Source: Litorimonas sp051251645 (GTDB lineage Bacteria; Pseudomonadota; Alphaproteobacteria; Caulobacterales; Maricaulaceae). Taken from it: a stretch of DNA of 64,000 nt. Where the stretch lies: NCBI GenBank assembly GCA_051251645.1, contig JBPOEY010000004.1:124001-188000 (forward strand), written 5' to 3'. Both the position numbers and the translations under genes were made by a program. Below the pieces are notes generated by a model. It saw only the letters and a program-made list of their open reading frames with translations. It was not told where the DNA came from and searched no databases. Below are positions 48,401-55,435 of the stretch, in pieces (within the stretch, counting starts at the first letter, position 1; every line of letters begins with the position of its first letter).

Positions 48401-51169
48401 GGTCAGCCGGAAGGCACGGCGGTCGACGCCACCTATTTCTATGACCGGCTTGGGCGGTTGGCTGCGGTCGGCGAGGGCGCGGACGGCACGGAAGTCCTGG
48501 ACCCCGAAAACCCTAATCCGGGCCCTAAAGCGCGCTATGCTCGTAATGAATTTAATGAACGCGGTCTGCTGACGACGACCACCTTTGGGATGAATTCTGG
48601 AGGTCCGATCGCGCGCAGCTTTGCTTATGATGTGACCGGCCGTCCGACGACGATAGGTGGCGATTTCGTCAACCAGACCCTGACTTATGGGACGGGCGGG
48701 CTTGGACATGACTCCGACTGGAACGGGCGCGTCGGATCAAGTGCGGTCTCCTATACGCGCCAAAAGGGGAGGCCGGAAGATCTCGCGAGCGGACTCATCG
48801 AAACGCCCCGAACCTGGAGCTATGGTTATAATGCGGAGGGGTGGTTGTCCGGCGCGGTCGCATCTGACGAGGCGGTGCACTCCGCCTTGTCAACGGGAAC
48901 GGCGGACCATCCGATCACTTACGACGCCAATGGAACCCTGCTGAGCGTGCCGCGTCTGCCGGCCACCGAGACCTATGATTATGCCGATCCAGGAACGGGT
49001 AAGCGCTCAGCCGACAAAATCGTAAGGCTGAGTACCGCGGTTGCGCAGACCATCGATCTGTCGGGCGGGATTCTGCCGACTGGGTGGGTATTAAGTTCGA
49101 GTAACGCTGGGCCAGTCATATCACACGTGGCGACAGGGCAGACCGGCAACGTCGCCGATTATGTCGAGTTGGCTGGCGGGACGGTCAATTATTATGAGGC
49201 TCTGACCTATTCCGGAGCGTTCGGTATGGAACAGACCTATACGCTGAGCTTCCAGTGGAAGAGCGCGACGGATTTTGCCGCAGAGACCGGAACGGCGGCG
49301 CTCTATGCAACGCTGTTCGACGCGCGGGGCCAAGCCTATCGCGGCATCTTGATGGATTTAAGCGCGGGCGCGCAGGATTGGACTGTTGGATCACAGGCGA
49401 TTGATCTGAAGGGGCTGTCACAAACGCTGGGTGTCGCACCGGCGGAAATCGTTTCGGTCAGTCTGGAATTCATCAACGCCAAACGTGGTGATAGTGGTCA
49501 GGCGGGGGCTTCGTTGATGATCGGTGATCTCGCGCTTGCTACAGGCGCGGTCGTGCCGACATCGTTAAGCTATGATCCATCAGGACGGTTGACCGCGAAT
49601 GCGCAACGTCGGCTCTCGACGATTGGATATGATTCCGAAAGCGGGCGCGTTTCGTCGCTGACGATGACAGCCGATGCGCCGCTGACGACCGCCGATTATC
49701 AATACGGATTGAGCGAAGATTTGAGCTTGGCGACAGCGGTACGAAAGGACGGGACTGTCGACAATGCGCTGTACATCCGCACGCCGGACGGACGACTGCT
49801 CGCTACATATGCCAAGGTCGGTGATGGCGATCCGCAAGTGGTTTTCGAAGTTCCTGGCAATGGCGCACCCGTGGCTTTGCTGCCCTCGGCTGGGGCCGAT
49901 CCAGCACAATATTTCCTGCGGGATCATCAAGGCTCGGTTCGCGCGATTGCGGAAGAAGGCGCCGGACCAAACGCTGGCCTGCGGGCGACATTTGACTATG
50001 GTCCGTTCGGTGAACTGATCTCCAGCACGGGCCACAGCTCAAGCGCGCGGCGCTTCACGGATCAACGCTTAGATAAGGCCAGCGGTCTCACCCAATTTTC
50101 GTCCCGATCTTACGATCCGCGGCTGCGCGCATTCGTGTCAACGGATGCGGCTCATGAGTCGGCTTGGCCATACGCTTATGTCGCGGGTGATCCGATCAAC
50201 CGCGTCGATCCGAGCGGCGACCTGTCGATAACGCTGATAACCTTGGCTGCGGCCGGGCTTGGCGCAGTGGGTCATGTTGGCTGGAATTGGTTCAATGCGG
50301 ACGACAGCAAATCTTACATGTCGACCGATAATGTCCGCGCGATCGCCGTTGACGCGGCCAAAGGCGCGCTTGTCGCTGCGCCCGTTCCGATTTTCACCAT
50401 CTTCGGAATGGCTTGGGGGCCAGCAGGGGTTATCCTGAGTCTGAGAAACGGGGCGTCTTATGGCGCCGGGCTCGGCGTAGCGTTCGAAGCGATGGACCGT
50501 TGGGTCGACGGTGGCGACTTCACGCTGGACCGCGCTGCAGACGCCGCCTTCTCCGGGGCCCTATCTGGCGGCGCTTTCTATAGCAGCTTTGCACTTGGTG
50601 GCGCCATGTTCGGTCGAACGTTCCGATTGATGGATATATATGGGAATGGGGTCCCTGAGGCTGTTCGCGTCAGCCCACAAATGCATGAGCTCTCACTGCG
50701 CGCCTTTATCCGACATTTCTGGGATGATCGCGCCGATTATGGCGTTTGGCGCGACGCGCTCACCCACACGTTCCGACGTGTGGGCATCATCGGTCATGAA
50801 GAAATCCAATATTCGATGACGTTGCGGAGCGGGCTGATCAAAACAACCTTCAAGACCCTTTGGGATCGGACACCGGTGGATCTCGACCATACCATACCAC
50901 AGCGGCTCTGGAGGTTTGTCGGACACGGTTGGCCTTATGCCCACGGGCTAAACAATCTCGTCGTAATGCCGCCTTCGTTGAATCAATATTGGCTTGAGGC
51001 GCGCTTCATGCCTCACGCCTACTATCTTCAAAAGATCGGTGCCAATACGATCCGCGTTTTCTGGGTTAGCGGTATGATCGCTGCACAAAATGCCGGCACC
51101 GGACTTGCCGCATACGGTTCGTATAATTGGTTGGCGAATAGCACGGAAACTGGGCGACAAGAATTGTAG
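42443..51169 (+). CDS. Giant SpvB/TcB-TcC-like RHS protein 2 with C-terminal HNH nuclease-like domain (2908 aa)
   Basis: Starts 19 bases after RHS 1. The N-terminus (GFDPATGGLSLNVILAALPD, MGLGWNLALP) matches the SpvB/TcdB-type opening. Then come a propeller-like region (about 330-830), two carbohydrate-binding-like modules (about 1160-1290 and 1420-1560), YD repeats (about 1640-2520) and the RHS core end SRSYDPRLRAFVSTD to RVDPSGDLS near 2588. The tail has two hydrophobic helices (ITLITLAAAGLGAVGHVGW; FTIFGMAWGPAGVILSL), then about residue 2810 LDHTIPQRLW and HGLNNLVVMPPSLNQYW, an HNH-type DH..P..N..N pattern. This suggests a DNase toxin inside an RHS shell. No immunity gene recognised. Confidence 0.87.
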   Translation: MLTLSDIANGFDPATGGLSLNVILAALPDAVGPSFSLAATYSSILGDVATTTNMTAPTGWMGLGWNLALPSIFVSTDANSLSVGRRYYLTRGQSLTELIPLRTANGITEFATFSADFWVIRYNAAAQSWTITDEDGTQWVYGDAQPAIETAIGWGHWSGASNQVQGQTAQAVGWRLSRIIDLWGRSVQFSYAQTTGTVGAGEAVFTRAIRLTRIVGAEGGRIDLDYEDKNPDEYVPAHQTPPPPNAWQDRYDTKALKSVTVSAAGGAVLDVVEFSYAFIGAQSLTKRILTRIQPAPPSGARPPALALTYQNSAGIDYGRLTEVTTPLGGVVQVSYTSQTPAFSNRSIAVTPPAGTSYDAPQLAFADDFTVAAWPASDDSKVALGALAWDGRWIAADLETLASSTAAPAVSIKVAKAAFAAQTQSEMRAWRRDLRLSGAWTASTKTTLDLGSPSSTEFACIDTAAVVLGIDTAKLQALTWTGSAWTAPDILSLSGASSKPVCGLGGAGDDIVAIVADADDSSLGFTMHRFNVDAFGQWTQTSNTIPRASGTLSAISVTSGIGFAVITAVASGGGKTRVQYVIVDWSDIAAPIRTFPLAQLYFDPSDAIPQPVVHGASVALGELLARYDGRAWTLQSIESDVPTGAAALQSISFAPDQVVRVYAAASGGLVADIVTYDPDATDTALWSQVASSTTPAGDFTAHVALARDTVSRYALLPHVTPGAGEDTAANAVFYQGPDMVWMFASEIPDTLSATDLPSLQLVGDRYVVYQSGAKTYAYPLKNGALDASYRTEISGTLLIDGQPTDSLIGPTSFATYSGDWTSGPTVTLHRATASGADGLAPTVVVEKIRRLPGNTTDLLTGYAVIDSVPTYETASAILAPSGTNATFNRVSVTEQSGAGAGAGTIQYEVFNALTTNESQSLPAAKRPDYPSNASADPSGYTRLLAGQTYRRTPKWTDETGTARRDVYAWVVKVTERHFLSGAYDPVGFYPRAVQSDSTMDGVSAQMIMQYSDATGFPTQTTGSQFDGDGQVQTLETDITYFPDIYAQDAPENLLSPIVQTISKSNGTSISAEATIWSSDWGTQAVNWAPQAGFVATAANFAEFDAWTNGLTPQGWQRESLTMARNTQSGVTLAKDVLNRMSTNLYDSGQARIVARFGVTAPNEASYYGFEPYERSGPWSYQGSASIRGHIVSTQYYTGSCALEIAASAPASPEGPAASFSNLGNRSYLFSCWMLPATGFVPDAAKTLWTLQAYSEGATPQPIGDPVTLEFPAPSTEKWGYLEAVIDLPKIRQAASLAADTPLTVAVTGINAVENGSSIYVDNLRFSPLGGGFSAVVFDPKTWLPRAQLGENGDTQRAVRNAGYRTISTIGPRDNHVGLITAMAFARSLSGADDAFNPYLPNQLLQVRSSSFGGYQDFDPSDVADWTLAAGWSIADRQLKFSGSSTDPIGARAELKGFTQSNYAARIQVSVDNPLVATISIGTGDVFVSWTPDEGGKWLLRRSDGSVWTTLADRAGILGADWLFAIVDEVVFFFADGNQIFGELLTTASQGKLVLGATASSAFEDLVIAKDPELLMTFMDGEGQPIQSMAMVDRQTVHVTGILFDDLGRATIEREPVRQTVAIGDGSGGQSPALAARTEGALTTYLPYEQNGDQMTIAEYLDPAVSGAPFNQTRLEASPMARPVELAGPGLNHALGSGHTVRIVYGANTASSWLDQVLATSAPGRAADSYSLKSVTDPNGNVVQTAANQSGQTIAEAFFPSGASSPTRIESYRYDGSGNLIETRLPNYYVPPLDADDGEPWKRSARYDFRGNLTATDGPDEGETQFMHDAANRVRFSMDAAGAALAPPSIRYVLYDDLDRVIERGLLQKAGVDWSSLAAHVDDPVWPSSADGAVWSRQYRYDRPADATRQAPNQVGRLIEAMFNRSTNASPSAAQIDVETYAYDVSGNVTSQNTLVPGFDSATRQTSYDFDNLGRIIKVVFPRTLDSSGQPEGTAVDATYFYDRLGRLAAVGEGADGTEVLDPENPNPGPKARYARNEFNERGLLTTTTFGMNSGGPIARSFAYDVTGRPTTIGGDFVNQTLTYGTGGLGHDSDWNGRVGSSAVSYTRQKGRPEDLASGLIETPRTWSYGYNAEGWLSGAVASDEAVHSALSTGTADHPITYDANGTLLSVPRLPATETYDYADPGTGKRSADKIVRLSTAVAQTIDLSGGILPTGWVLSSSNAGPVISHVATGQTGNVADYVELAGGTVNYYEALTYSGAFGMEQTYTLSFQWKSATDFAAETGTAALYATLFDARGQAYRGILMDLSAGAQDWTVGSQAIDLKGLSQTLGVAPAEIVSVSLEFINAKRGDSGQAGASLMIGDLALATGAVVPTSLSYDPSGRLTANAQRRLSTIGYDSESGRVSSLTMTADAPLTTADYQYGLSEDLSLATAVRKDGTVDNALYIRTPDGRLLATYAKVGDGDPQVVFEVPGNGAPVALLPSAGADPAQYFLRDHQGSVRAIAEEGAGPNAGLRATFDYGPFGELISSTGHSSSARRFTDQRLDKASGLTQFSSRSYDPRLRAFVSTDAAHESAWPYAYVAGDPINRVDPSGDLSITLITLAAAGLGAVGHVGWNWFNADDSKSYMSTDNVRAIAVDAAKGALVAAPVPIFTIFGMAWGPAGVILSLRNGASYGAGLGVAFEAMDRWVDGGDFTLDRAADAAFSGALSGGAFYSSFALGGAMFGRTFRLMDIYGNGVPEAVRVSPQMHELSLRAFIRHFWDDRADYGVWRDALTHTFRRVGIIGHEEIQYSMTLRSGLIKTTFKTLWDRTPVDLDHTIPQRLWRFVGHGWPYAHGLNNLVVMPPSLNQYWLEARFMPHAYYLQKIGANTIRVFWVSGMIAAQNAGTGLAAYGSYNWLANSTETGRQEL

Positions 51170-51344
51170 CCGCGTGGCCAGCCTATCGAGGGCTTGTGAA
51201 AGCGCTGCAAATGAGCGGTGCCGGAGTGATCGGACGGGGTGGGCGCAATACTGAAGGCGCTTGATTGTGCCAAAATTTCGAATTCCTCCCTCTTCGCGAT
51301 TTGCGAATTGTTTCTTCGCTATTGAACTGTGGGCATCGCCTATA

Positions 51345-52508
51345 CTATTCTACAACGATGTCCTGCTCCGTAATGACTTTGTAGCCTTTACCTAGAGCCG
51401 TAACGCGATAACTTCCAGGTCTCAGAGCCAGTCGTTTATCTGACTTGGGCGCCAGATAGATAAGATCCTCGTAAGGCGCATCTTCAGGTTTTTCTAAATT
51501 TGTTGCGACAACAAGTGTATGTTCTTCAAAAGCGAAATGGTCTGGCAGATCAACGGGTTTCCGACCTAGCGCGTCTTGAAGCCACACGGGGCGTCCGTGT
51601 TCATACTCCCCAAGTGGTGCCATGATTATCAGATCGTATCCGTCGCGCGATATTGGAACTCCATTGCCATCCGCCAATAGACCGTACCCAAGGTAATTGC
51701 CTGAGATGCCTGATTCCAGAAAACATTCCGTTTGGCTTATTGTCAGCGGGTCGATGCCGCTGAGCGATGTGAATATTTCGGCCATCCATGAAATACCTGT
51801 TCGGCTATCCACCTCTTTGATATGGTGATATCCCGCGTGAATGATAAACTTTCCATCTGGGCGTTCGAGTATGAATTCATGAATATTCTTTGCTTGTCCA
51901 CTTTCTCTGTAAGCGACAATACTGTCGACATTATCGGGGAGAGGAGAAATGGCTTGCTCGTAGGAGAATAATTCTATCTCTTCAGCGACCAATGTTTCAA
52001 CGACTTGGCTGAAGATTGGGTCGGACCAGTAATGATGCAATGTGAGGCCTCTGACCAAAGACCCTCTTTCCTTCAAAGTTGAATTCAGCCAACTCGTCTG
52101 CCCCACGCCAAATAATTCAGATCCGAAATAGCGATAGCCGTCGTCTAGGAGCCGTTTTGTCAAGTCCTGCACGAAGACGCGGTGCACGGGCTTGAAGTGT
52201 GACTCGTTGATCATGGTTACCTGATAGTCTTTGGCAAAGTCATGAATGACCTCAAACGGGTCAAGATATGTTACATCGTTACCTTCTTCGGGGCAGGGCT
52301 TGTCACCCGTTTGCATACTATAGATGCCTGACGTCAATTCAGGCAGTCTCCAGCTGGTAGAAGCACTTTCGGACTTTGAATCGTGCAAGCCGCCGACTGA
52401 CTCCCTGTGCGGCGTTTGCTCCGGCGGCGCATCATGTGACGAAATTCTTGAGCATCCCAAACATAAAACGAGAACAGCAATAGAGTAGCGTGGAAGTAAG
52501 TGCATCAT
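51345..52508 (-). CDS. Erythromycin-esterase/ChaN-like envelope protein
   Basis: The start at 52508 (MMHLLPRYSIAVLVLCLGC) is preferred: GAGG lies about 6 bases upstream, and it gives an export signal with an imperfect lipobox at LCLGC. Product is 387 residues. The domain (about 75-300) shows the EreA/ChaN/TIKI-like pattern: VTMINESHFKPVHRVF (Glu-x-His plus His-Arg), RYFGSELFGVG, LFSYEQA and FIIHAGYHHIKEV. Family members include esterases that open macrolactones. It is in the same direction as the HlyD gene 291 bases upstream. It may be a resistance or processing enzyme of the graspetide locus; the family assignment is by motif and the role is inference. Confidence 0.6.
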   Translation of the reverse strand: MMHLLPRYSIAVLVLCLGCSRISSHDAPPEQTPHRESVGGLHDSKSESASTSWRLPELTSGIYSMQTGDKPCPEEGNDVTYLDPFEVIHDFAKDYQVTMINESHFKPVHRVFVQDLTKRLLDDGYRYFGSELFGVGQTSWLNSTLKERGSLVRGLTLHHYWSDPIFSQVVETLVAEEIELFSYEQAISPLPDNVDSIVAYRESGQAKNIHEFILERPDGKFIIHAGYHHIKEVDSRTGISWMAEIFTSLSGIDPLTISQTECFLESGISGNYLGYGLLADGNGVPISRDGYDLIIMAPLGEYEHGRPVWLQDALGRKPVDLPDHFAFEEHTLVVATNLEKPEDAPYEDLIYLAPKSDKRLALRPGSYRVTALGKGYKVITEQDIVVE

Positions 52509-52626
52509 CTCAACCTCGAAAGTCGTTATATCGTGAGCTCGGAATAAGTATTGAATCAAAGAATAAGCATTAACCCAAAAGCAGCGGCCTCTCATGGAGT
52601 GAAATTGGTTCAGCAAGGCTTTAAAA

Positions 52627-52643
52627 GTTTGAAATTTTCAAAC
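52627..52643. promoter_or_regulatory. Palindrome upstream of the esterase-like gene
   Basis: GTTTGAAA-T-TTTCAAAC, a perfect 8-bp inverted repeat about 120 bases before the gene start, in an AT-rich 291-base gap that holds no gene I can support. Candidate operator only. Confidence 0.4.
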
Positions 52644-52799
52644 AAGCGGATCAAGGCAATTTTAGAACCTTCTCAATCCAGCATAAGCAATATTGGGCAA
52701 AAGAAAATCTGAACAAGAGAAGAGCCGGGTAACCCAAAGGCTGCAGATGCGGATGTAATCAAGATATGATTTGCAAGCGAATATGAAATAATAAAAGGC

Positions 52800-54008
52800 T
52801 TATTTGGTGCTGGTGAAGAATAGCTGCCAAAGTTTTATCTTGCCTCGCACAATATCGGCATCCAACGTCATGCCTGATTGCAGCGGGAAAATCCCGTTTT
52901 CCGCTCGGATGCTCTGCTCCTCAATTTCAACCACTATTCGGTAGACGGGCTCATTGGACTGCAGCGAGTTAGATAGTTCGCCGGGTAAAAAGATTGTCTT
53001 TGAGAACGAAGAAACCGTCCCCTTCATCACGCCATATCTCTGGTAGGGAAATCCGTGAAATTTAATACGAGCGTCTTGGCCGATATTTATGAGGCTTGCA
53101 TCCTTTGACGGTACGAATATTTCGGCTTCGAGCTTTCCGCCAGATGGCAAGACAGTCGCAATCAATTCGTTTTGGGTAACGGAGAGTCCATCATAAAGTG
53201 GGATGGCTGCTATGCGGCCGTCAATGGGCGAAACTAATGTTATAATACCCCTTTGAGCCAAGTTATATTTACTCTCGCGCAAACCTGAGGTTATTCGACG
53301 CTTTTCGGAAAGTAACTGTTGGTGGGTAAGTGAGATAGCCTCGGCGTCACTTTTTTTTGCATTGATCTGCTCCCTTAAAGTCACGATGCTTTTTTCAAGC
53401 CGAACCATCGATTGCTGAAGAATTAAATTCTGTTCTCGCTGCTGGCGCAGTTCGAGCATCGATACGACTTCGTTTTTAAAAAGGTCTTCAAACCTGTCTG
53501 TTAATTGAGAACTCTCATCCATTCTTACGCCGAGTAGCCTCGCTTCAGTCAGTATTAAATCGAGTTCTTCTTCCAATGAGTTGATTTCGCGACGTAGCGC
53601 TTTCTCAGATTGCTGGTTCTGCGCATAAGAAAGTTCGATGGACAAAGTATGCTCGTCTATCTGCTTGTCAATTTCGGAAAGAGACGCCTCTACTGATTTG
53701 CGGTTGCCAACGATGTTTGTGTCAAGATCGAGCGTGGCAATCGGTTGGCCTTTGGCAACTTCGTCGCCTTGGCGAACATGCAGGTGCTCAACGTTGCCAA
53801 ATTGCGGCGCCAAGACCTTAACCAAGCCTTTGTCGGGTTTGAGCCATCCGCTAGACCTGACAACGTCAGAGAAATTGCCCAACAAGAGTGTCGAGGCAGT
53901 GACAGTGACGACCAACAGGCCGATGAGCGTAATTGTCCACGATGAGATAGAAGTGCGGATGACGGTGGAAAGAGGCGCGTCTTGGGATTCAGGCCCGTCC
54001 AAATCCAT
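52800..54008 (-). CDS. HlyD-family membrane-fusion protein of the peptide exporter
   Basis: 402 residues, with AGGAG 8 bases before the ATG. One N-terminal membrane helix (about 24-46; WTITLIGLLVVTVTAS) anchors a periplasmic adaptor. It has a biotinyl/lipoyl-like half (VEHLHVRQGDEVAKGQPIATLD), long coiled coils (about 100-260; SEKALRREINSLEEELDLI) and the returning half SPIDGRIAAIPLYDGLSVTQ. HlyD proteins link C39-type ABC exporters to an outer-membrane channel. It is divergent from the precursor gene 207 bases away and is the likely partner of the peptidase-ABC transporter. No TolC gene is present here. Confidence 0.92.
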   Translation of the reverse strand: MDLDGPESQDAPLSTVIRTSISSWTITLIGLLVVTVTASTLLLGNFSDVVRSSGWLKPDKGLVKVLAPQFGNVEHLHVRQGDEVAKGQPIATLDLDTNIVGNRKSVEASLSEIDKQIDEHTLSIELSYAQNQQSEKALRREINSLEEELDLILTEARLLGVRMDESSQLTDRFEDLFKNEVVSMLELRQQREQNLILQQSMVRLEKSIVTLREQINAKKSDAEAISLTHQQLLSEKRRITSGLRESKYNLAQRGIITLVSPIDGRIAAIPLYDGLSVTQNELIATVLPSGGKLEAEIFVPSKDASLINIGQDARIKFHGFPYQRYGVMKGTVSSFSKTIFLPGELSNSLQSNEPVYRIVVEIEEQSIRAENGIFPLQSGMTLDADIVRGKIKLWQLFFTSTK

Positions 54009-54214
54009 TTGCTTAACTCCTTGCGAAAGCGCCCGCGCCTAGAAAGATCTGCGGCATCCTAGACGCATTGACCTCATAACCTCAGTATTGGAACGTCTAT
54101 TATACTTTAACGCGAAAAAAATGTATTTACAATCTCGGATTGTTTCGATAGCTTGGAAAAGCCGTTAAGGCGATCACTAAACCCAAACTTAAATCTAAAT
54201 TGGAGATACGTCAC

Positions 54215-54424
54215 ATGATCAAGAACCCAAAGTTTTTCGCAGACGCGTTGCTTGACGAAGAAGCGCTGGATCAAGTTGTCGGCGGCGTATGCGTTACATT
54301 GCCTCCTGTTCAGACCAATATTACACTTCCCACTTTTTCGGGCCAGATGCCAAACTTCGGCTCTGACGACACCAAGCCTAGTACAGACATGGTGGGCGGC
54401 GGAACCTACGGAAGCGGTTGCTAG
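54215..54424 (+). CDS. Graspetide-type RiPP precursor peptide (69 aa)
   Basis: The start at ATG 54215 is fixed by GGAG 9 bases upstream (an upstream in-frame TTG lacks one). The leader is MIKNPKFFADALLDEEALDQ followed by VVGG: 24 residues, acidic and helical, with an FF motif like the PFFARFL segment of microviridin leaders, ending in the Gly-Gly cut by C39 peptidases. The 45-residue core begins VCVTLPP, is rich in Thr, Ser and Pro, carries SDDTKPSTDMV (donor Asp near Thr/Ser/Lys acceptors), and ends GGGTYGSGC. Cys at core position 2 and at the end could pair. The ATP-grasp gene follows a terminator. No database match was made; the precursor call rests on leader, size and neighbours. Confidence 0.8.
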   Translation: MIKNPKFFADALLDEEALDQVVGGVCVTLPPVQTNITLPTFSGQMPNFGSDDTKPSTDMVGGGTYGSGC

Positions 54425-54464
54425 TCAGGCACAGACTTCATCATTTGCAAGTATGCAACTTAAT

Positions 54465-54500
54465 AAGGCCACTGATATTTTTCAGTGGCCTTCTTTTTTT
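54465..54500 (+). terminator. Terminator/attenuator between precursor and ATP-grasp genes
   Basis: Perfect 11-bp stem AAGGCCACTGA / TCAGTGGCCTT, 6-base loop, then C and a run of T. It lies 40 bases after the precursor stop. Partial read-through would give much more precursor than enzyme, a common RiPP operon design. Confidence 0.88.
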
Positions 54501-54511
54501 GGGGGTCTTGA

Positions 54512-55435
54512 ATGCATGATATTGTGATTTTCGGATCATCGGCAGATGATCACGTTACCTCTGTCGTCAAACACATTCCAGATAGTTACAGCGTCTACGT
54601 GTTGGATGTTTTTTCACGGCAGGGCTTCAGCGCATTTGGCGGATCCACAGAATTGCGATCTCACGTCAGCTGGAACCGATTGAAAGGAAACCTCAGTGAC
54701 GTCCCGGAGTTTATTATCGAAGACTTCAGGCGGGAGGCATTCTACTTTAACGCCTGGTTCAACCTTATAAGAGGTTTTGAATTAAATAATGTGACAACGC
54801 CCTTGCACGACCCTTCGACTATTGTCCAAGCGAACAATAAGGCTAAGCAACTCGCTATAGCGAAGGAGGTTGGCCTGAAAATACCCGTAACAATTGTGTC
54901 GAATGATGCGGACGAAGTTCTGAGAACCATTGAGTCTGATCAAATACTGACCAAGCCCAACACATCAACCATTCTCAGGTCCGCAGAGCTTATATTTGCC
55001 CGATTAGTGTCCCGGAAGTTTCTGGCAGACAAGTCCGTTGAGTTGTCTTACGCCCCCCAAATTTTCCAAGAATACGTGGACAAAATTTATGAGTTGCGCG
55101 TCAACGTCATAGATGGCGACATATTTGCGCTCAGAATAGACTCTCAAGAGACAGAGCAGTCCAAGATCGATTGGCGGCGCGGTGGAATGTCTGTGGAGAA
55201 CTATTCGGAGTATGATTTGCCAGACGCCATAAAATCCAACTTGTTGAAATATCTGGAGAGCATGTCACTTCGATGGGGCGTTTTCGACTTTATAAAGGCG
55301 AAAGACGGAGAATATATTTTTTTAGAATGCAATCCAGATGGGCAGTGGTTCAATGCAAATTTACCTCTTTCACAGAACATTAGTGGGAGCATGGCGGCAA
55401 TGCTATGTAGGGCTGTTGATAGTGCAAAAAACTAG
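54512..55435 (+). CDS. MvdC/MvdD-like ATP-grasp ligase (graspetide cyclase)
   Basis: 307 residues of the ATP-grasp fold as in microviridin/graspetide ligases. Seen: N-terminal Rossmann-like DIVIFGSSADDHV, WFNLIRGFELNNV, ATP-binding region with ILTKPNTSTIL, then near residue 186 QEYVDKIYELRVNVIDGDIFALRIDSQ (quoted as QEYVDKIYELRV and IDSQ), DWRRGG, and the Mg2+/ATP signature FLECNPDGQW near 270-280. Family members join Asp/Glu side chains of a precursor to Thr/Ser (esters) or Lys (amides). Only one ligase is encoded, unlike microviridin clusters with two. It is AT-richer than the window. The next gene overlaps its end by 14 bases. Confidence 0.9.
   Translation: MHDIVIFGSSADDHVTSVVKHIPDSYSVYVLDVFSRQGFSAFGGSTELRSHVSWNRLKGNLSDVPEFIIEDFRREAFYFNAWFNLIRGFELNNVTTPLHDPSTIVQANNKAKQLAIAKEVGLKIPVTIVSNDADEVLRTIESDQILTKPNTSTILRSAELIFARLVSRKFLADKSVELSYAPQIFQEYVDKIYELRVNVIDGDIFALRIDSQETEQSKIDWRRGGMSVENYSEYDLPDAIKSNLLKYLESMSLRWGVFDFIKAKDGEYIFLECNPDGQWFNANLPLSQNISGSMAAMLCRAVDSAKN

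Noticed and set aside
54061..54110. Sigma70 promoter for the precursor (TTGACC ... TATACT)
   Set aside because: The spacing between the two boxes is about 27 bases, too long for a normal promoter.
54200..54424. TTG at 54200 as the precursor start
   Set aside because: The ribosome site GGAG lies between this TTG and the ATG at 54215, so the ATG is the natural start.
55338..55421. Longer N-terminus for the operon lipoprotein from the ATG at 55338
   Set aside because: It would run through ligase coding sequence and push the signal peptide 40 residues inside the protein.
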